Shown here piece after piece: positions 51,924 to 60,726 of a stretch of DNA of 64,000 nucleotides. The stretch is from Pedobacter polysacchareus. GTDB taxonomy: Bacteria > Bacteroidota > Bacteroidia > Sphingobacteriales > Sphingobacteriaceae. Within the stretch, counting starts at the first letter, position 1. Each line of letters starts with the position of its first letter. The stretch spans positions 434,001 to 498,000 of the forward strand of contig NZ_JAHYSS010000005.1 in assembly GCF_019802255.1 (NCBI RefSeq), given 5' to 3'. Position numbers and translations under genes: made by a program. Below the pieces are notes generated by a model that had not been told where the DNA came from, did no database searches, and was given only the letters and a program-made list of their open reading frames with translations.

Positions 51924-53123
51924 ATGTCAAAGTTTTTATTTGTCGTACCCCCTTTTTTTGGCCATATCAGCCCGACGCTAAGTATTGGTGCCAGCTTAAT
52001 TGCCAAAGGTCATGAGGTGAAATGGCTGGGCATTACGCCCCTTGCCGCAAGTCATGTACCTGAAGGAGGAGCATATATATACCCGGAATCAGATCTTCTG
52101 GAATACCAGGAGGAGCTGCAGAAAATATTGAAACGCCAGGATGATGGGCCTGCTTGTTCCGGTCCGGAGGTGATGAAACTCGCGCTGGAAGAAACCTATG
52201 TACCCATTGCCCGCATCATGATGAAAGGTTTAGGGAATTTTGTAGATGCCTGGCAGCCAGATGTGATCGTGAACGATTGCATCACTTTTGCAGGTGCTTT
52301 ATGTGCGCATATTAAAGGGATTCCCAGCGTCACGACTACACCAGTACCACCGGATGTAATGGGAGATACCGCCAATTCTGCGCCCAAAATATTTGAATGG
52401 CAACAAAATCTAGTAAAAGGTCTGCAGGAGGAATTTGGGGTATATGGGAAGGATATTGTGATCCATTCCCGAAAGCTGAACCTGGTGTTTACCTCACAGG
52501 AATTTGCCGGTTTACAAGATCCGATGCCACACATGAAATTTGTAGGTCCAGTAAAAGGAAGGCCAAATCCAGTCGCATTTGATTGGGAGCGACTGGAAAA
52601 AGCAACAACACCTAAGGTTTTTGTTTCGCTGGGCACCTTGCTGGTTGACATCAGGACAGCATTTTTTCAAAAGCTGATTGATGCTTTTGCTGATGCACCT
52701 TTAACAATTGTAGCCGCAACAAATCCTGATATTTTTGAGAAATGGCCGGATAACTTTATCGTGAGTGGCTTTGTGCCACAGGCAGAGCTCATGCCAAAAA
52801 TGGATGTAGTGATTTGTCACGGTGGATTTAACACGGTGAATGATACTTTCATCAATGGTTTACCAATGCTGATTACACCGATTGCCTACGATCATTTTCA
52901 TACCGCAAAACTGATTGAGAACGCTGGATGCGGCCTCAAAATCAGGTACAAAAGACTAAGGATTGAAGACCTGAAGCAAGCCATATTTGAATTGCTGGAA
53001 AACCCACAGTATAGAAATGCGGCGTTAAGGATCAAGGACACTTTTATTGCTGCCGGAGGAAATGATAAAGCAGTGGAACTGCTGGAAGAATTTGCTGAAC
53101 AAGCATTAGCAATTGAAAACTAA
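51924..53123 (+). CDS. GT1-family glycosyltransferase 2
   Basis: A 399-residue paralogue of the preceding gene, starting FVVPPFFGHISPTLSIGASLIAKGHEV. The donor motif is CHGGFNTVNDTFINGLP (H299), and the end of the box reads AYDH (D323, H324), where its neighbour has D-Q. In plant GT1 enzymes, Gln-to-His at this place shifts preference from glucose to galactose, so the two enzymes may use different sugars. This is inference. It overlaps the next gene by one base (TAATG). Confidence 0.9.
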   Translation: MSKFLFVVPPFFGHISPTLSIGASLIAKGHEVKWLGITPLAASHVPEGGAYIYPESDLLEYQEELQKILKRQDDGPACSGPEVMKLALEETYVPIARIMMKGLGNFVDAWQPDVIVNDCITFAGALCAHIKGIPSVTTTPVPPDVMGDTANSAPKIFEWQQNLVKGLQEEFGVYGKDIVIHSRKLNLVFTSQEFAGLQDPMPHMKFVGPVKGRPNPVAFDWERLEKATTPKVFVSLGTLLVDIRTAFFQKLIDAFADAPLTIVAATNPDIFEKWPDNFIVSGFVPQAELMPKMDVVICHGGFNTVNDTFINGLPMLITPIAYDHFHTAKLIENAGCGLKIRYKRLRIEDLKQAIFELLENPQYRNAALRIKDTFIAAGGNDKAVELLEEFAEQALAIEN

Positions 53124-54385
53124 TGGCCATGAAAAGAAAACTATTATTTGCAGAAAGGATGCTTCACGGAAATGGGGAAGCACCTTTTAATGCCGTAATT
53201 CCGGTAAAAATCAAAGGCACTCTTGAACCTGAAGCGATTCATCATGCCTTAAAAAAGCTCCAGGGAAAACATCCTTTATTAAACGCGTCTATAGAAAATG
53301 ACGAAAATGGAATGCCCTGGTTTGTGGTGAAGGAAGGGAAAGGGATGGCTATTCCTGTCCGCATAACGGAGCGTTTAAATGAGGAGGATTGGAAAATACA
53401 AACTACGGTGGAATGGGCAACTGTTTTCGATACCGCTAAAGGTCCTTTGATGCGCTTGGTATGGATCAAAGGGGCAGTAGTTTCGGAATTGGTCCTGGTG
53501 ATCCACCATTGCCTTTGCGATGGGGGATCAGCGATGGCGATCTTGTCTGAATTCCTGTTGTTGCTGGATGATGGATCTGTAGATATTGGTCTGGAACATC
53601 CGATTCTTGGCGTAAATGATATCATTCCTGCGGAGGTTTTGAAAAACAGGAAAAAGCGTGTTAAAGCTAAGCTGATTGGCGGTGTCGCTACTTTCGTCCT
53701 TTGGCTGGTTCCGGTAAAGAAAAAACTGGTAGCCCGGAAAAGGGATTATATGCTGCATTGGAAGCTGGAAAAGGAATTGAGCGACCTGCTGATGCTGAAA
53801 TGCAGAGCAGAGGGAATTACGGTGAATACCATGCTTTGTGCAGCGGTATTGGCTGCCTTTAAAGCTGTCAGAAAAGATCAGTTTCACAATAAAATCTCTT
53901 GTCCGGTAGACATCAGGAGGTTTGCACCAAGAATAAAAAGAGACAACATCTTTGCCTTCGGCCTGATGTTCGTGGTTTCTGCGGATCAGCAGTTGGATTT
54001 CTTTAGCAATGCCCGGAAGATGCAGGAAGATATCAACCATAAAACGGCAAAACTGGATGCTTATGAGAATATCATGATGATGGAAGAATCTCATGCCTCT
54101 CTGGATAAATTTACAAACTTTTTAAAGTATGGGAAGTCCAGCAATGACTGTATGTTTTCCAATCTTGGGAAATTAGACATCCCTTATCAATATAAAAACT
54201 TTGAGCTGGAAACGATCTACAGTCCATCTGTAATCGGCCCCTTAGGCAATACCACTACAATGGTGACTTCTACTTACCGCGGACAAATGGATTTTACTTT
54301 CATTGCCAGTGAAGGGTTTATTCCTTATGAAGAAGGGCTCGCCATTCAGGAGAAACTGATGGAAATCATCCATACACAGCTATGA
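53123..54385 (+). CDS. Condensation-type acyltransferase 1 (PapA-like)
   Basis: A 420-residue chloramphenicol-acetyltransferase-fold protein. The active motif is VIHHCLCDGG, with H128, H129 and D133, matching HHxxxDG of condensation domains and Pap acyltransferases. N-terminal LKKLQGKHPLLNASI and C-terminal FSNLGKLDIPY, MDFTFIASEGFI support the fold. It probably esterifies a hydroxyl of the product with an acyl thioester, as the Pap enzymes do in mycobacterial lipids. The start may also be ATG 53129. Overlaps both neighbours by 1 and 4 bases. Confidence 0.88.
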   Translation: MAMKRKLLFAERMLHGNGEAPFNAVIPVKIKGTLEPEAIHHALKKLQGKHPLLNASIENDENGMPWFVVKEGKGMAIPVRITERLNEEDWKIQTTVEWATVFDTAKGPLMRLVWIKGAVVSELVLVIHHCLCDGGSAMAILSEFLLLLDDGSVDIGLEHPILGVNDIIPAEVLKNRKKRVKAKLIGGVATFVLWLVPVKKKLVARKRDYMLHWKLEKELSDLLMLKCRAEGITVNTMLCAAVLAAFKAVRKDQFHNKISCPVDIRRFAPRIKRDNIFAFGLMFVVSADQQLDFFSNARKMQEDINHKTAKLDAYENIMMMEESHASLDKFTNFLKYGKSSNDCMFSNLGKLDIPYQYKNFELETIYSPSVIGPLGNTTTMVTSTYRGQMDFTFIASEGFIPYEEGLAIQEKLMEIIHTQL

Positions 54386-55653
54386 AAAGAAAATTGATCA
54401 TGGGCGAAAGAATCATGTATGTAGATGAATCAACGCCATTAAACTGCGTCTTTGCAGTTAAAATAAGAGGTAGTTTTTCAGCGGAAAACTTACATGCTGC
54501 CCTTGCTAAAATCCAGAAAAAACATCCTTTGCTGCGCAGCAGTGTGAGGGAAGATCAGCAAGGACGGCCTTATTATGAATTATCTGAGGACCTGGAGCCG
54601 ATCCCTGTTAAGATAATAAAAAGAGAAGGTGATGATCATTGGATGGAGGAATCAGCGCAAGAATGGGAAAAGCTGTTCGATGAGCCTAACCTGCCAATGG
54701 CCAGGTTGGTCTGGTTAAAAGGGGAGGACGTTTCTGAACTCTTGCTGGTTTGTCCGCATTGTATCTGCGATGGAACAACCTTTGTGGCTTTGATGTCGGA
54801 AATGCTGATGCTTTTAGACCATCCCGAAAAGGAGCTGTTGCCTTATCAGTCTTTTAACTCCATTGAAGAATTGCTGTCTGCAACCTTCTCTAGTACGCGG
54901 TCGAAGGTGGTTAAAGCAAAGTTCTTTTCAGTGATCGCGAAGTTGTTTTTCCTTTTCAAATCTACCAGCAATCAGCAACCAGCAGGATCCGGGTATATGC
55001 TGCACTGGAAGCTGGAGGCAGAAGAAACCAAAAGGTTGGTGCTGGCCTGTAAAGCAGCGGGACTGACTCTGCATGCAGCATTGTGTGTGGCTTTCCTGGA
55101 TGCGTTTAAGGCGGTTCGAGGGGGTAAAGCACAGGGGAAAGTGATTTGTCCGGTGGATGTGAGGCGGTTTGTGAAAGAGATTAAGCAAGACACGATGTTT
55201 GCTTTTGCACCAATTGCAGAGTTGTCGCTTCCTAAAGAAAAAGACTTTTGGGCAAAGGCGAAAAAGCTGCAAGAGGAACTGAAGACTAAAATCGAGGGGA
55301 TGAAGGTCCATGAACTGCTGGTGATGAGTGAATATTTCCATGGATCCGTTCGGAAGATGGTAAAATACCTGCGTGCTACTGATGGAGGACATGATCTAAC
55401 ACTATCCAATATGGGCAGACTTGGAATCCCGGAAAACTACGATTCTTTTGAGGTAGAAACGCTTTATAGTCCTTCCGTAGGCTTTCCATGGCGCAATGCC
55501 AATACTTTAGTGCTGAGCACTTTTAAAGGGAGAATGGACTTTACCTTTTTATCTAACCATGCTTTTCTGGATAAAAAGGAAGCGGAAAAGATTAGGGACA
55601 CTGCATTGGAATTGTTGATGGCTGAAGTAATGGTAGATTATGCTTCATATTAA
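54382..55653 (+). CDS. Condensation-type acyltransferase 2 (PapA-like paralogue)
   Basis: A 423-residue paralogue of the preceding gene. The motif reads VCPHCICDGTT: the first histidine is proline (P125), while the catalytic second histidine (H126) and D130 remain, so it may still be active. Segments such as MLHWKLEAEE, VICPVDVRRF, LSNMGRLGIPENY and MDFTFLSNHAF align with its neighbour. The ATGA overlap with gene 1 indicates coupling. Two enzymes fit two acylation positions, or one catalytic and one altered-specificity form. Confidence 0.86.
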   Translation: MKRKLIMGERIMYVDESTPLNCVFAVKIRGSFSAENLHAALAKIQKKHPLLRSSVREDQQGRPYYELSEDLEPIPVKIIKREGDDHWMEESAQEWEKLFDEPNLPMARLVWLKGEDVSELLLVCPHCICDGTTFVALMSEMLMLLDHPEKELLPYQSFNSIEELLSATFSSTRSKVVKAKFFSVIAKLFFLFKSTSNQQPAGSGYMLHWKLEAEETKRLVLACKAAGLTLHAALCVAFLDAFKAVRGGKAQGKVICPVDVRRFVKEIKQDTMFAFAPIAELSLPKEKDFWAKAKKLQEELKTKIEGMKVHELLVMSEYFHGSVRKMVKYLRATDGGHDLTLSNMGRLGIPENYDSFEVETLYSPSVGFPWRNANTLVLSTFKGRMDFTFLSNHAFLDKKEAEKIRDTALELLMAEVMVDYASY

Positions 55654-56140
55654 AAATCAGGACAATCAGGTATTCAGGAAGTTTATTCAAAAGAGACTGC
55701 TGTATTATACGGTCCCTAATGTTTTTTTTAATACCCTGATTCCTTATTTAACATTAAGGGATTTAGGGCCTGTTTACTTATTTCAAGGGGAGTATTGTAT
55801 GGCGCGGTTTTTATTGCCCATGGCTTTATTCCTGCCTTTTATCATTACCTATGACATTTTAAAAAGGACCATCATTTTGTCGGAGGAAGGGAAAGCGGGT
55901 TTTGTACTGCCAGAGGATTTATCCAAGAATAGGTTTATGTTTAAAATGGCTGGGATCAATGGCGCGCTTTCTTTATCGGTCAATGTGCTGGTGCTGCTGC
56001 TGGTGCAGCTGAATGTGCCGGAAGGTTATGGTTTTGATGGCACTGTACTCTCTCTGATTGTGGGAGTTGTGGCTGCAGTGCTTACGATCTTATCTACGCT
56101 ATGGCCGATAAAAAGAGTGAAAGCGATTGGCATTTTTTAA
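55640..56140 (+). CDS. Small membrane protein at the operon end
   Basis: A 166-residue protein with about four hydrophobic segments (near 25-45, 52-72, 105-127 and 133-155) and a basic N terminus. No family recognised. It overlaps acyltransferase 2 by 14 bases, so it belongs to the operon. It may anchor the glycosyl- and acyltransferases to the membrane or move the lipid product. Nothing in the sequence identifies it as a transporter. Confidence 0.75.
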   Translation: MLHIKNQDNQVFRKFIQKRLLYYTVPNVFFNTLIPYLTLRDLGPVYLFQGEYCMARFLLPMALFLPFIITYDILKRTIILSEEGKAGFVLPEDLSKNRFMFKMAGINGALSLSVNVLVLLLVQLNVPEGYGFDGTVLSLIVGVVAAVLTILSTLWPIKRVKAIGIF

Positions 56141-56154
56141 CCTGGTATATGTTG

Positions 56155-56162
56155 TATATTTG
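56155..56162 (+). promoter_or_regulatory. Candidate -7 box before the EamA gene
   Basis: TATATTTG matches TAnnTTTG, 62 bases before the ATG. Confidence 0.4.
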
Positions 56163-56168
56163 CGGGAA

Positions 56169-56206
56169 ATTTCTGTAAATCCGGCTTAAAACTGGTCTAC
56201 AGAAAT
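56169..56206. promoter_or_regulatory. Inverted repeat in the EamA leader
   Basis: ATTTCTGTA (56169-56177) and TACAGAAAT (56198-56206) are perfect 9-bp inverted arms with a 20-base spacer. It starts 7 bases downstream of the -7 box and could be an operator or a leader hairpin. No T run follows. Confidence 0.4.
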
Positions 56207-56224
56207 CATAAAGCAATTGAAAAC

Positions 56225-57109
56225 ATGAAGGTTAAAGGGTATCTGCTGGCCGCCATTTCGGCCATTTCTTACGGGCTAATTCCGTTATTTATTTTGCCTG
56301 TAAAAGCGAGTCATTTCTCGCTGGATACCACTTTGTTTTATCGGTTTTTTATCGCAGCAATATTCATTTTGGGCTACTTGATTTATAAGAAGGAAAGTTT
56401 GCGGGTAAACCGTTCAGAATTTATGATTCTGGTATTGCTTGGACTTTTCTACGCGCTCTCCGCAGAGTTTTTATTTATGGGTTACGATTATTTGTCGCCG
56501 GGAATTGCCTCCACCATATTGTTCGTTTATCCGGTGATCGTAGCACTGATCATGACGTTTTTCTTCAAAGAGAAAATTACCGTACTCACGGTGCTTTCGC
56601 TGGTCATCACTATTGCTGGAATCATCGCATTGAGTGCTAAAGATGGTGCCCTGGACATTAATTTACCTGGACTGCTGATCACTATGGGAAGTGCTGCTTT
56701 TTATGCCATGTATATGGTGGTCGTCAATAAAGCGAAAATCAATGCTTCCGGATTTAAGATCACTTTTTACTCCCTGTTATTTTCTTCGGTTTTTTACTTT
56801 GGTAAAACGCTGATCATGAAGGAATCATTGCTGATCCCTAATGTAGAGCTGTTTGTTAACTTCACGGCCTTTGCATTTGTAACAACTGTGCTTTCTATGT
56901 CGGCCCTGGTGTATGCGATAAAAAGTATTGGATCAACGCCGACTTCCATTTTAGGTGCCTTAGAACCGGTGGTAGCAGTAGCCCTGAGTGTCGTTTTATT
57001 TCATGAAATCCTGACTTCCAGTTTAATGATTGGAGTTGCGCTGATCCTAACTGGTGTAATGATCAATATCATATCAGAAAGTGTGAAGGAAAAGACAGTA
57101 GCTTCCTGA
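56225..57109 (+). CDS. EamA-family (DMT superfamily) transporter
   Basis: A 294-residue inner-membrane protein with ten hydrophobic helices in two EamA repeats. The first repeat ends with SPGIASTILFVYPVIVALIMTFFFKEK, the second with GSTPTSILGALEPVVAVALSVVLFHE, the usual signatures. Members export amino acids, nucleosides or metabolites. It lies 84 bases after the synthase operon on the same strand but has its own -7 candidate, so a link with the glycolipid genes is only positional. Confidence 0.88.
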   Translation: MKVKGYLLAAISAISYGLIPLFILPVKASHFSLDTTLFYRFFIAAIFILGYLIYKKESLRVNRSEFMILVLLGLFYALSAEFLFMGYDYLSPGIASTILFVYPVIVALIMTFFFKEKITVLTVLSLVITIAGIIALSAKDGALDINLPGLLITMGSAAFYAMYMVVVNKAKINASGFKITFYSLLFSSVFYFGKTLIMKESLLIPNVELFVNFTAFAFVTTVLSMSALVYAIKSIGSTPTSILGALEPVVAVALSVVLFHEILTSSLMIGVALILTGVMINIISESVKEKTVAS

Positions 57110-57220
57110 TTTTCTTTGATGCTGTCGTTATCAGGTTTAAATTAGCAAAACCATAATTCAGTGTTTTTTTCTGAACTTTACGGGATGATAACCGTTATCT
57201 AAGATCTGATTTACCTCAAT

Positions 57221-57910
57221 ATGAAAATGACAAGCCAACTAGCTCCATCCAATCTTACTTTTTTAAATAAGCTGAAGAATCACAATGACAGGGATTGGTT
57301 CAACGCCAATAAAGAGGAATTTCAGGAAGAGCAGGCGATGGTCACCGCTTTTGCAGAGGCCTTGCTTCAGGACCTGAACACTCATGATGTAATTGAAACT
57401 CCCTCAGGAGCGAAAAGTGTGTACAGGATTTATAGAGATACCCGTTTTTCTAAAGATAAAACACCTTATAAAACACATTGGAGCGGCAGTTTTAAACGTT
57501 CGGGCAAACACCGCAGGGGTGGTTATTATTTCCATATTGAACCTGGCAATACTTTTATTGGCGGTGGTTTTTGGGGGCCAAATGCGAATGATCTAAAGCT
57601 GATCAGGGAAGATTTTTCATTTGATGCTGCGCCGATGAGGAAGATCTTAAATGATGCGGCTTTCATTTCTACATTCAAAACGCTGCAGGGAGAACAGCTG
57701 AAAACCAGTCCAAAAGGATTTGATGCGAATGATGAGGCGATTGATCTTTTACGTTATAAGCAGTTTTTAGTGCTGAGGAAGTTTTCTGATGAAGAAGTAT
57801 TAAGCCCCGGTTTTCTAAAAGAGGCTGGCGAAACCTTTAAAAATATGCGCCCATTTCTTGATTATATGTCTGAAGTGCTGAGCACCGACATCAATGGTCT
57901 GCAGGCATAA
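57221..57910 (+). CDS. DUF2461-family protein
   Basis: A 229-residue protein of the DUF2461 family (TIGR02453). It has the diagnostic segments LKNHNDRDWFNANKEEF near the N terminus, YRIYRDTRFSKDKTPYKTH around 68-86, and GGYYFHIEPGNTFIGGGFW around 100-118, where conserved Arg, Lys and His residues cluster. No signal peptide. Function is not known. It is followed by mmcQ after 32 bases on the same strand. Confidence 0.9.
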   Translation: MKMTSQLAPSNLTFLNKLKNHNDRDWFNANKEEFQEEQAMVTAFAEALLQDLNTHDVIETPSGAKSVYRIYRDTRFSKDKTPYKTHWSGSFKRSGKHRRGGYYFHIEPGNTFIGGGFWGPNANDLKLIREDFSFDAAPMRKILNDAAFISTFKTLQGEQLKTSPKGFDANDEAIDLLRYKQFLVLRKFSDEEVLSPGFLKEAGETFKNMRPFLDYMSEVLSTDINGLQA

Positions 57911-57942
57911 AATTTACATAATATTTATATTTGATATTAAAT

Positions 57943-58293
57943 ATGAACATAGAAGAATTACGAGATTATTGCTTGCAAAAGCCGGCAGCCACAGAGGGTT
58001 TTCCTTTTGGCGAGGATACTTTGGTTTTTAAAGTAGGAGAGAAGATCTTTTTACTCTGCAGCTTGTCTACTGGCAATCGGTTTAATGCAAAATGTGATCC
58101 GGAAAAGGCCATTGAATGGCGGGAGCAATATGATGAGATTTTACCAGGTTACCACATGAATAAAAAACATTGGAATACGGTTTTTATGGATGGTAGATTA
58201 ACAATGAGACAGCTGCAGGAGTTGATAGATGATTCCTATGATTTGGTGCTAAATAGCTTACCAAAGAAAATACAGGAAGAAATCAGGGCTTAA
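57943..58293 (+). CDS. MmcQ/YjbR-family protein
   Basis: A 116-residue protein of the MmcQ/YjbR fold, which resembles a DNA-binding double-wing. It has MNIEELRDYCLQKPAATEGFPFGEDTLVFKV, FNAKCDPEKAIEWRE, GYHMNKKHWNTVFMDG and a final helix LIDDSYDLVLNSLPKK. I choose ATG 57943; the TTG at 57931 would add four residues. It follows the DUF2461 gene closely and is probably co-transcribed. Function unproven. Confidence 0.9.
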   Translation: MNIEELRDYCLQKPAATEGFPFGEDTLVFKVGEKIFLLCSLSTGNRFNAKCDPEKAIEWREQYDEILPGYHMNKKHWNTVFMDGRLTMRQLQELIDDSYDLVLNSLPKKIQEEIRA

Positions 58294-58312
58294 GCAAAGC
58301 CAGCAGCTGGTC

Positions 58313-59098
58313 TCAGAAATCAGCTGAGCCCAGTATCAATTTCATCATTAAGTTTTTGGATTGAACGGATTTGTCGCCATCAATGGTGGTATTGGTATTG
58401 TCAAAAATATCATTGACTGATTTGATGTCAAATAGTTTCCTGCCATTTTCATCGACTACACTTTTCTTTTCATTTCCAAAAATATCGGTATCGGTTTTTA
58501 TCGTTAGTTTGGTTTGTCCATTGCGGTTCATCACGGTGATGTTATCATTCCCGAATATATCGGTAGATCTCTTCATAGAACCTATTTGCTGGCCGTTATT
58601 ATCGGTTACAGTTTTCGTTTGATTCCCGAAAATATCAGTAGTTGTCTTTACTGACATCTTTAGAGCGCCGCTTCCATCGTTGATGGTGATGGTCTGATTT
58701 CCGAAAATATCATTTGTTTTTTTTACCGAACTGATTTCATTTCCATTTGCGCCGCTGACGTGTTTAGTCTCATTTCCAAAGATATCTGTAGTCGTTTTTA
58801 TGGTAGTGGTAGACCGTTCTTTTTCATCGAAAATCTCTACCTTATCGTTCCCGAAAATATCTTTTGATTTTTTTATAGACTGAATCCTTTCTCCATTCGG
58901 GCCGGTGATGGTTTTTATTTTGTTTCCAAAAATATCAGTAGAATGCGTGATGATGGCAATATCCCTTAAGTTTCGATCTTTATGGGTCTCAACGGTGTCG
59001 CCAAAGATATTGACAGTTTTCGAAATGCTGTAAGTTTGCGCATTCGCGCTAAGGGTTCCTATTATAAAAAACAGGAGGGTGAATGGTTTAATTTTCAT
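58313..59098 (-). CDS. Exported protein of nine 25-residue DIFGN repeats
   Basis: A 261-residue protein with a signal peptide (1-20, ending SANA). The mature part is a perfect tandem array: the isoleucine of (D/N)IFG(N/D) falls at residues 31, 56, 81, 106, 131, 156, 181, 206 and 231, exactly 25 apart with no insertion. A second layer alternates: units at 56, 106, 156 and 206 continue with a Lys/Thr-rich strand and usually xNG before a KK/KR pair, while units at 81, 131 and 181 lead to (I/V)KTxT. So the structural repeat may be 50 residues. The beta-strand/turn pattern suggests a solenoid or beta-sheet surface. I know no named family for it. Convergent with mmcQ. Confidence 0.85.
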   Translation of the reverse strand: MKIKPFTLLFFIIGTLSANAQTYSISKTVNIFGDTVETHKDRNLRDIAIITHSTDIFGNKIKTITGPNGERIQSIKKSKDIFGNDKVEIFDEKERSTTTIKTTTDIFGNETKHVSGANGNEISSVKKTNDIFGNQTITINDGSGALKMSVKTTTDIFGNQTKTVTDNNGQQIGSMKRSTDIFGNDNITVMNRNGQTKLTIKTDTDIFGNEKKSVVDENGRKLFDIKSVNDIFDNTNTTIDGDKSVQSKNLMMKLILGSADF

Positions 59099-59331
59099 AT
59101 AGATAGGTCATTTGTGTGTCTCACTAAGATACAATGATTATTATAGAAAATCAATGGAAAGCAGGCATACCACGTTAATGAATGTTAAACAATTTTGAGG
59201 AGTTGCAGCTGAACAGGGGCAGGGTCATTATCGAAATTCCAAAAGTGTACCATGTTTTCATAAAGCGTTGTTTTTTAGGGTGGAATAGTTTAGTAAACAA
59301 CAGTTTTACGACTTTTTTTGCTGAAGCCTGC

Positions 59332-60540
59332 TTACCTGGCTCCAGCACCTTGTAAGCTCAGCTTATAGCCGATGTAAACCAATGGAATGGTGCAGGTCAT
59401 CACAATGGTAGTCGTTAACAATGCATCCTTTGAAAACAAGGAGACTACTGCACTGGCTAAAAAGCAAATGCCCAATTGAATGGTGTTTTGCAGGCCAGCT
59501 GCTTTTCCTACATTATTTGGGAACAGCTTTAAAGCTTCTGCAACCACGATTGGATAGCAGGCGCCATTAGCTAATGCCATTAAGCAAAACGGGATTAACA
59601 AAATGGTTAAGGTTGGCGTAATTGAAATGGTAATTAAATAAAGGGATAGGCAAGAGGCTGAGTATAGGATCAGTAAATAAGGAAGTAGCTTTTTCCCCTC
59701 TATTTTGCTGGAGAGGCTTCGATAGCCATACCCACCAATCAAAAAGGCAATGGTTTGAGGGAAAAAGCTAAAGCCGATTTCACTTTCATTGTAGCCAAGT
59801 TCCTTTAAAAAGAACGGAGAACCCGTTAGCCAGGCAAAAAAAGCGGCGGAGCAAAGGGCGTAAAGTAATACATTTCCTAAGTATTTTTTAGATTTCAAAA
59901 GAGACCAATAGGTTTGATCAGCTGCATCACCGGCTGCTTCACTGTTTTTATCAGCCGTTTTTTTCTCTTCTTTTATCGTTAAGGTGTATAAGATGAGCAG
60001 CAGGGAGATGAGTGCGAGCGCGATAAATATTGATCTCCAGCCAAAGTAATTGAGCAGGAAAGCGCCAATTAATGGTGCTAATGCGGGCGATAATGCCACC
60101 AATGGCATAATTGAAGCAAATATTTTGTTGGTTTCTTCTTTCGGGTACCTTTCAATCACTAAAGCCTGCCAGCTTACGGCGGCGGCACAGACACCAATGG
60201 CCTGGACTAATCTGAGCAGGAGTAAAACCGATACACTTGCGGTAAAATAGATGCCTAGAGAGGAAATAGTGAATATACCGAGTCCCATAAGGACTGTTTT
60301 TCGCTTACCAACTTGGTCAGAAATAGGGCCCCATAATAGTTGTGCGATACCGTATCCTGCCAGGAATAAACTCAATGTGCCACTGATACTGCTTTTGCTG
60401 GTGCCTAAATCTATGCGCATTTTATCAAATGCAGGTAAGTACATGTCTGTGGCTAAAAATCCAATAATGCTTAGTCCTGCGAGGTAGATAAAAAATAAAA
60501 AACTGTTTTTGTTATTTGTAGAGGAAATCTCATTTTTCAT
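59332..60540 (-). CDS. Bcr/CflA-family drug efflux transporter (MFS)
   Basis: A 402-residue major-facilitator transporter with 12 predicted helices. The first loop has ATDMYLPAFDKM and motif A GPISDQVGKRKTV, typical of the Bcr/CflA (bicyclomycin/sulfonamide) group, and the fifth helix has ALSPALAPLIGAFL (motif C). It should expel small drugs or metabolites with protons. The start is ATG 60540; a TTG seven codons upstream is unlikely. It is divergent from nothing obvious and is followed by about 230 bases without a gene before the DIFGN-repeat gene. Confidence 0.9.
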   Translation of the reverse strand: MKNEISSTNNKNSFLFFIYLAGLSIIGFLATDMYLPAFDKMRIDLGTSKSSISGTLSLFLAGYGIAQLLWGPISDQVGKRKTVLMGLGIFTISSLGIYFTASVSVLLLLRLVQAIGVCAAAVSWQALVIERYPKEETNKIFASIMPLVALSPALAPLIGAFLLNYFGWRSIFIALALISLLLILYTLTIKEEKKTADKNSEAAGDAADQTYWSLLKSKKYLGNVLLYALCSAAFFAWLTGSPFFLKELGYNESEIGFSFFPQTIAFLIGGYGYRSLSSKIEGKKLLPYLLILYSASCLSLYLITISITPTLTILLIPFCLMALANGACYPIVVAEALKLFPNNVGKAAGLQNTIQLGICFLASAVVSLFSKDALLTTTIVMTCTIPLVYIGYKLSLQGAGAR

Positions 60541-60661
60541 GATGGCGCAAAGGTAAGACAAAAGCTAGTCTGACTCATGTCATAATTGATCACGGTATTG
60601 ATCGGTATTTCGAATTCATCGATGTAAATCGTATGGTTGTCAATGAAATCCTATCCAGTTT

Positions 60662-60696
60662 AAAAAAATCAGGGCATTCCTGTGAAGAAATGCCCT
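60662..60696 (-). terminator. Terminator of the alpha-2-macroglobulin-like gene
   Basis: On the minus strand an 8-bp stem (agggcatt / aatgccct) is followed by GATTTTTTT. It lies about 30 bases after the stop codon. Confidence 0.7.
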
Positions 60697-60726
60697 TTTA
60701 ATGAGGGTTTTAAATAGATGTAGCTA

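Noticed and set aside
53528..54094. A 188-codon minus-strand open frame over acyltransferase 1
   Set aside because: It is antisense to the HHxxxDG enzyme and unrecognisable as a protein.
58371..58990. Regular 75-base DNA periodicity that could suggest a CRISPR or satellite array
   Set aside because: The copies differ at nucleotide level but preserve a 25-residue protein motif in one frame, so selection acts on the protein. There are no conserved direct repeats with unique spacers.
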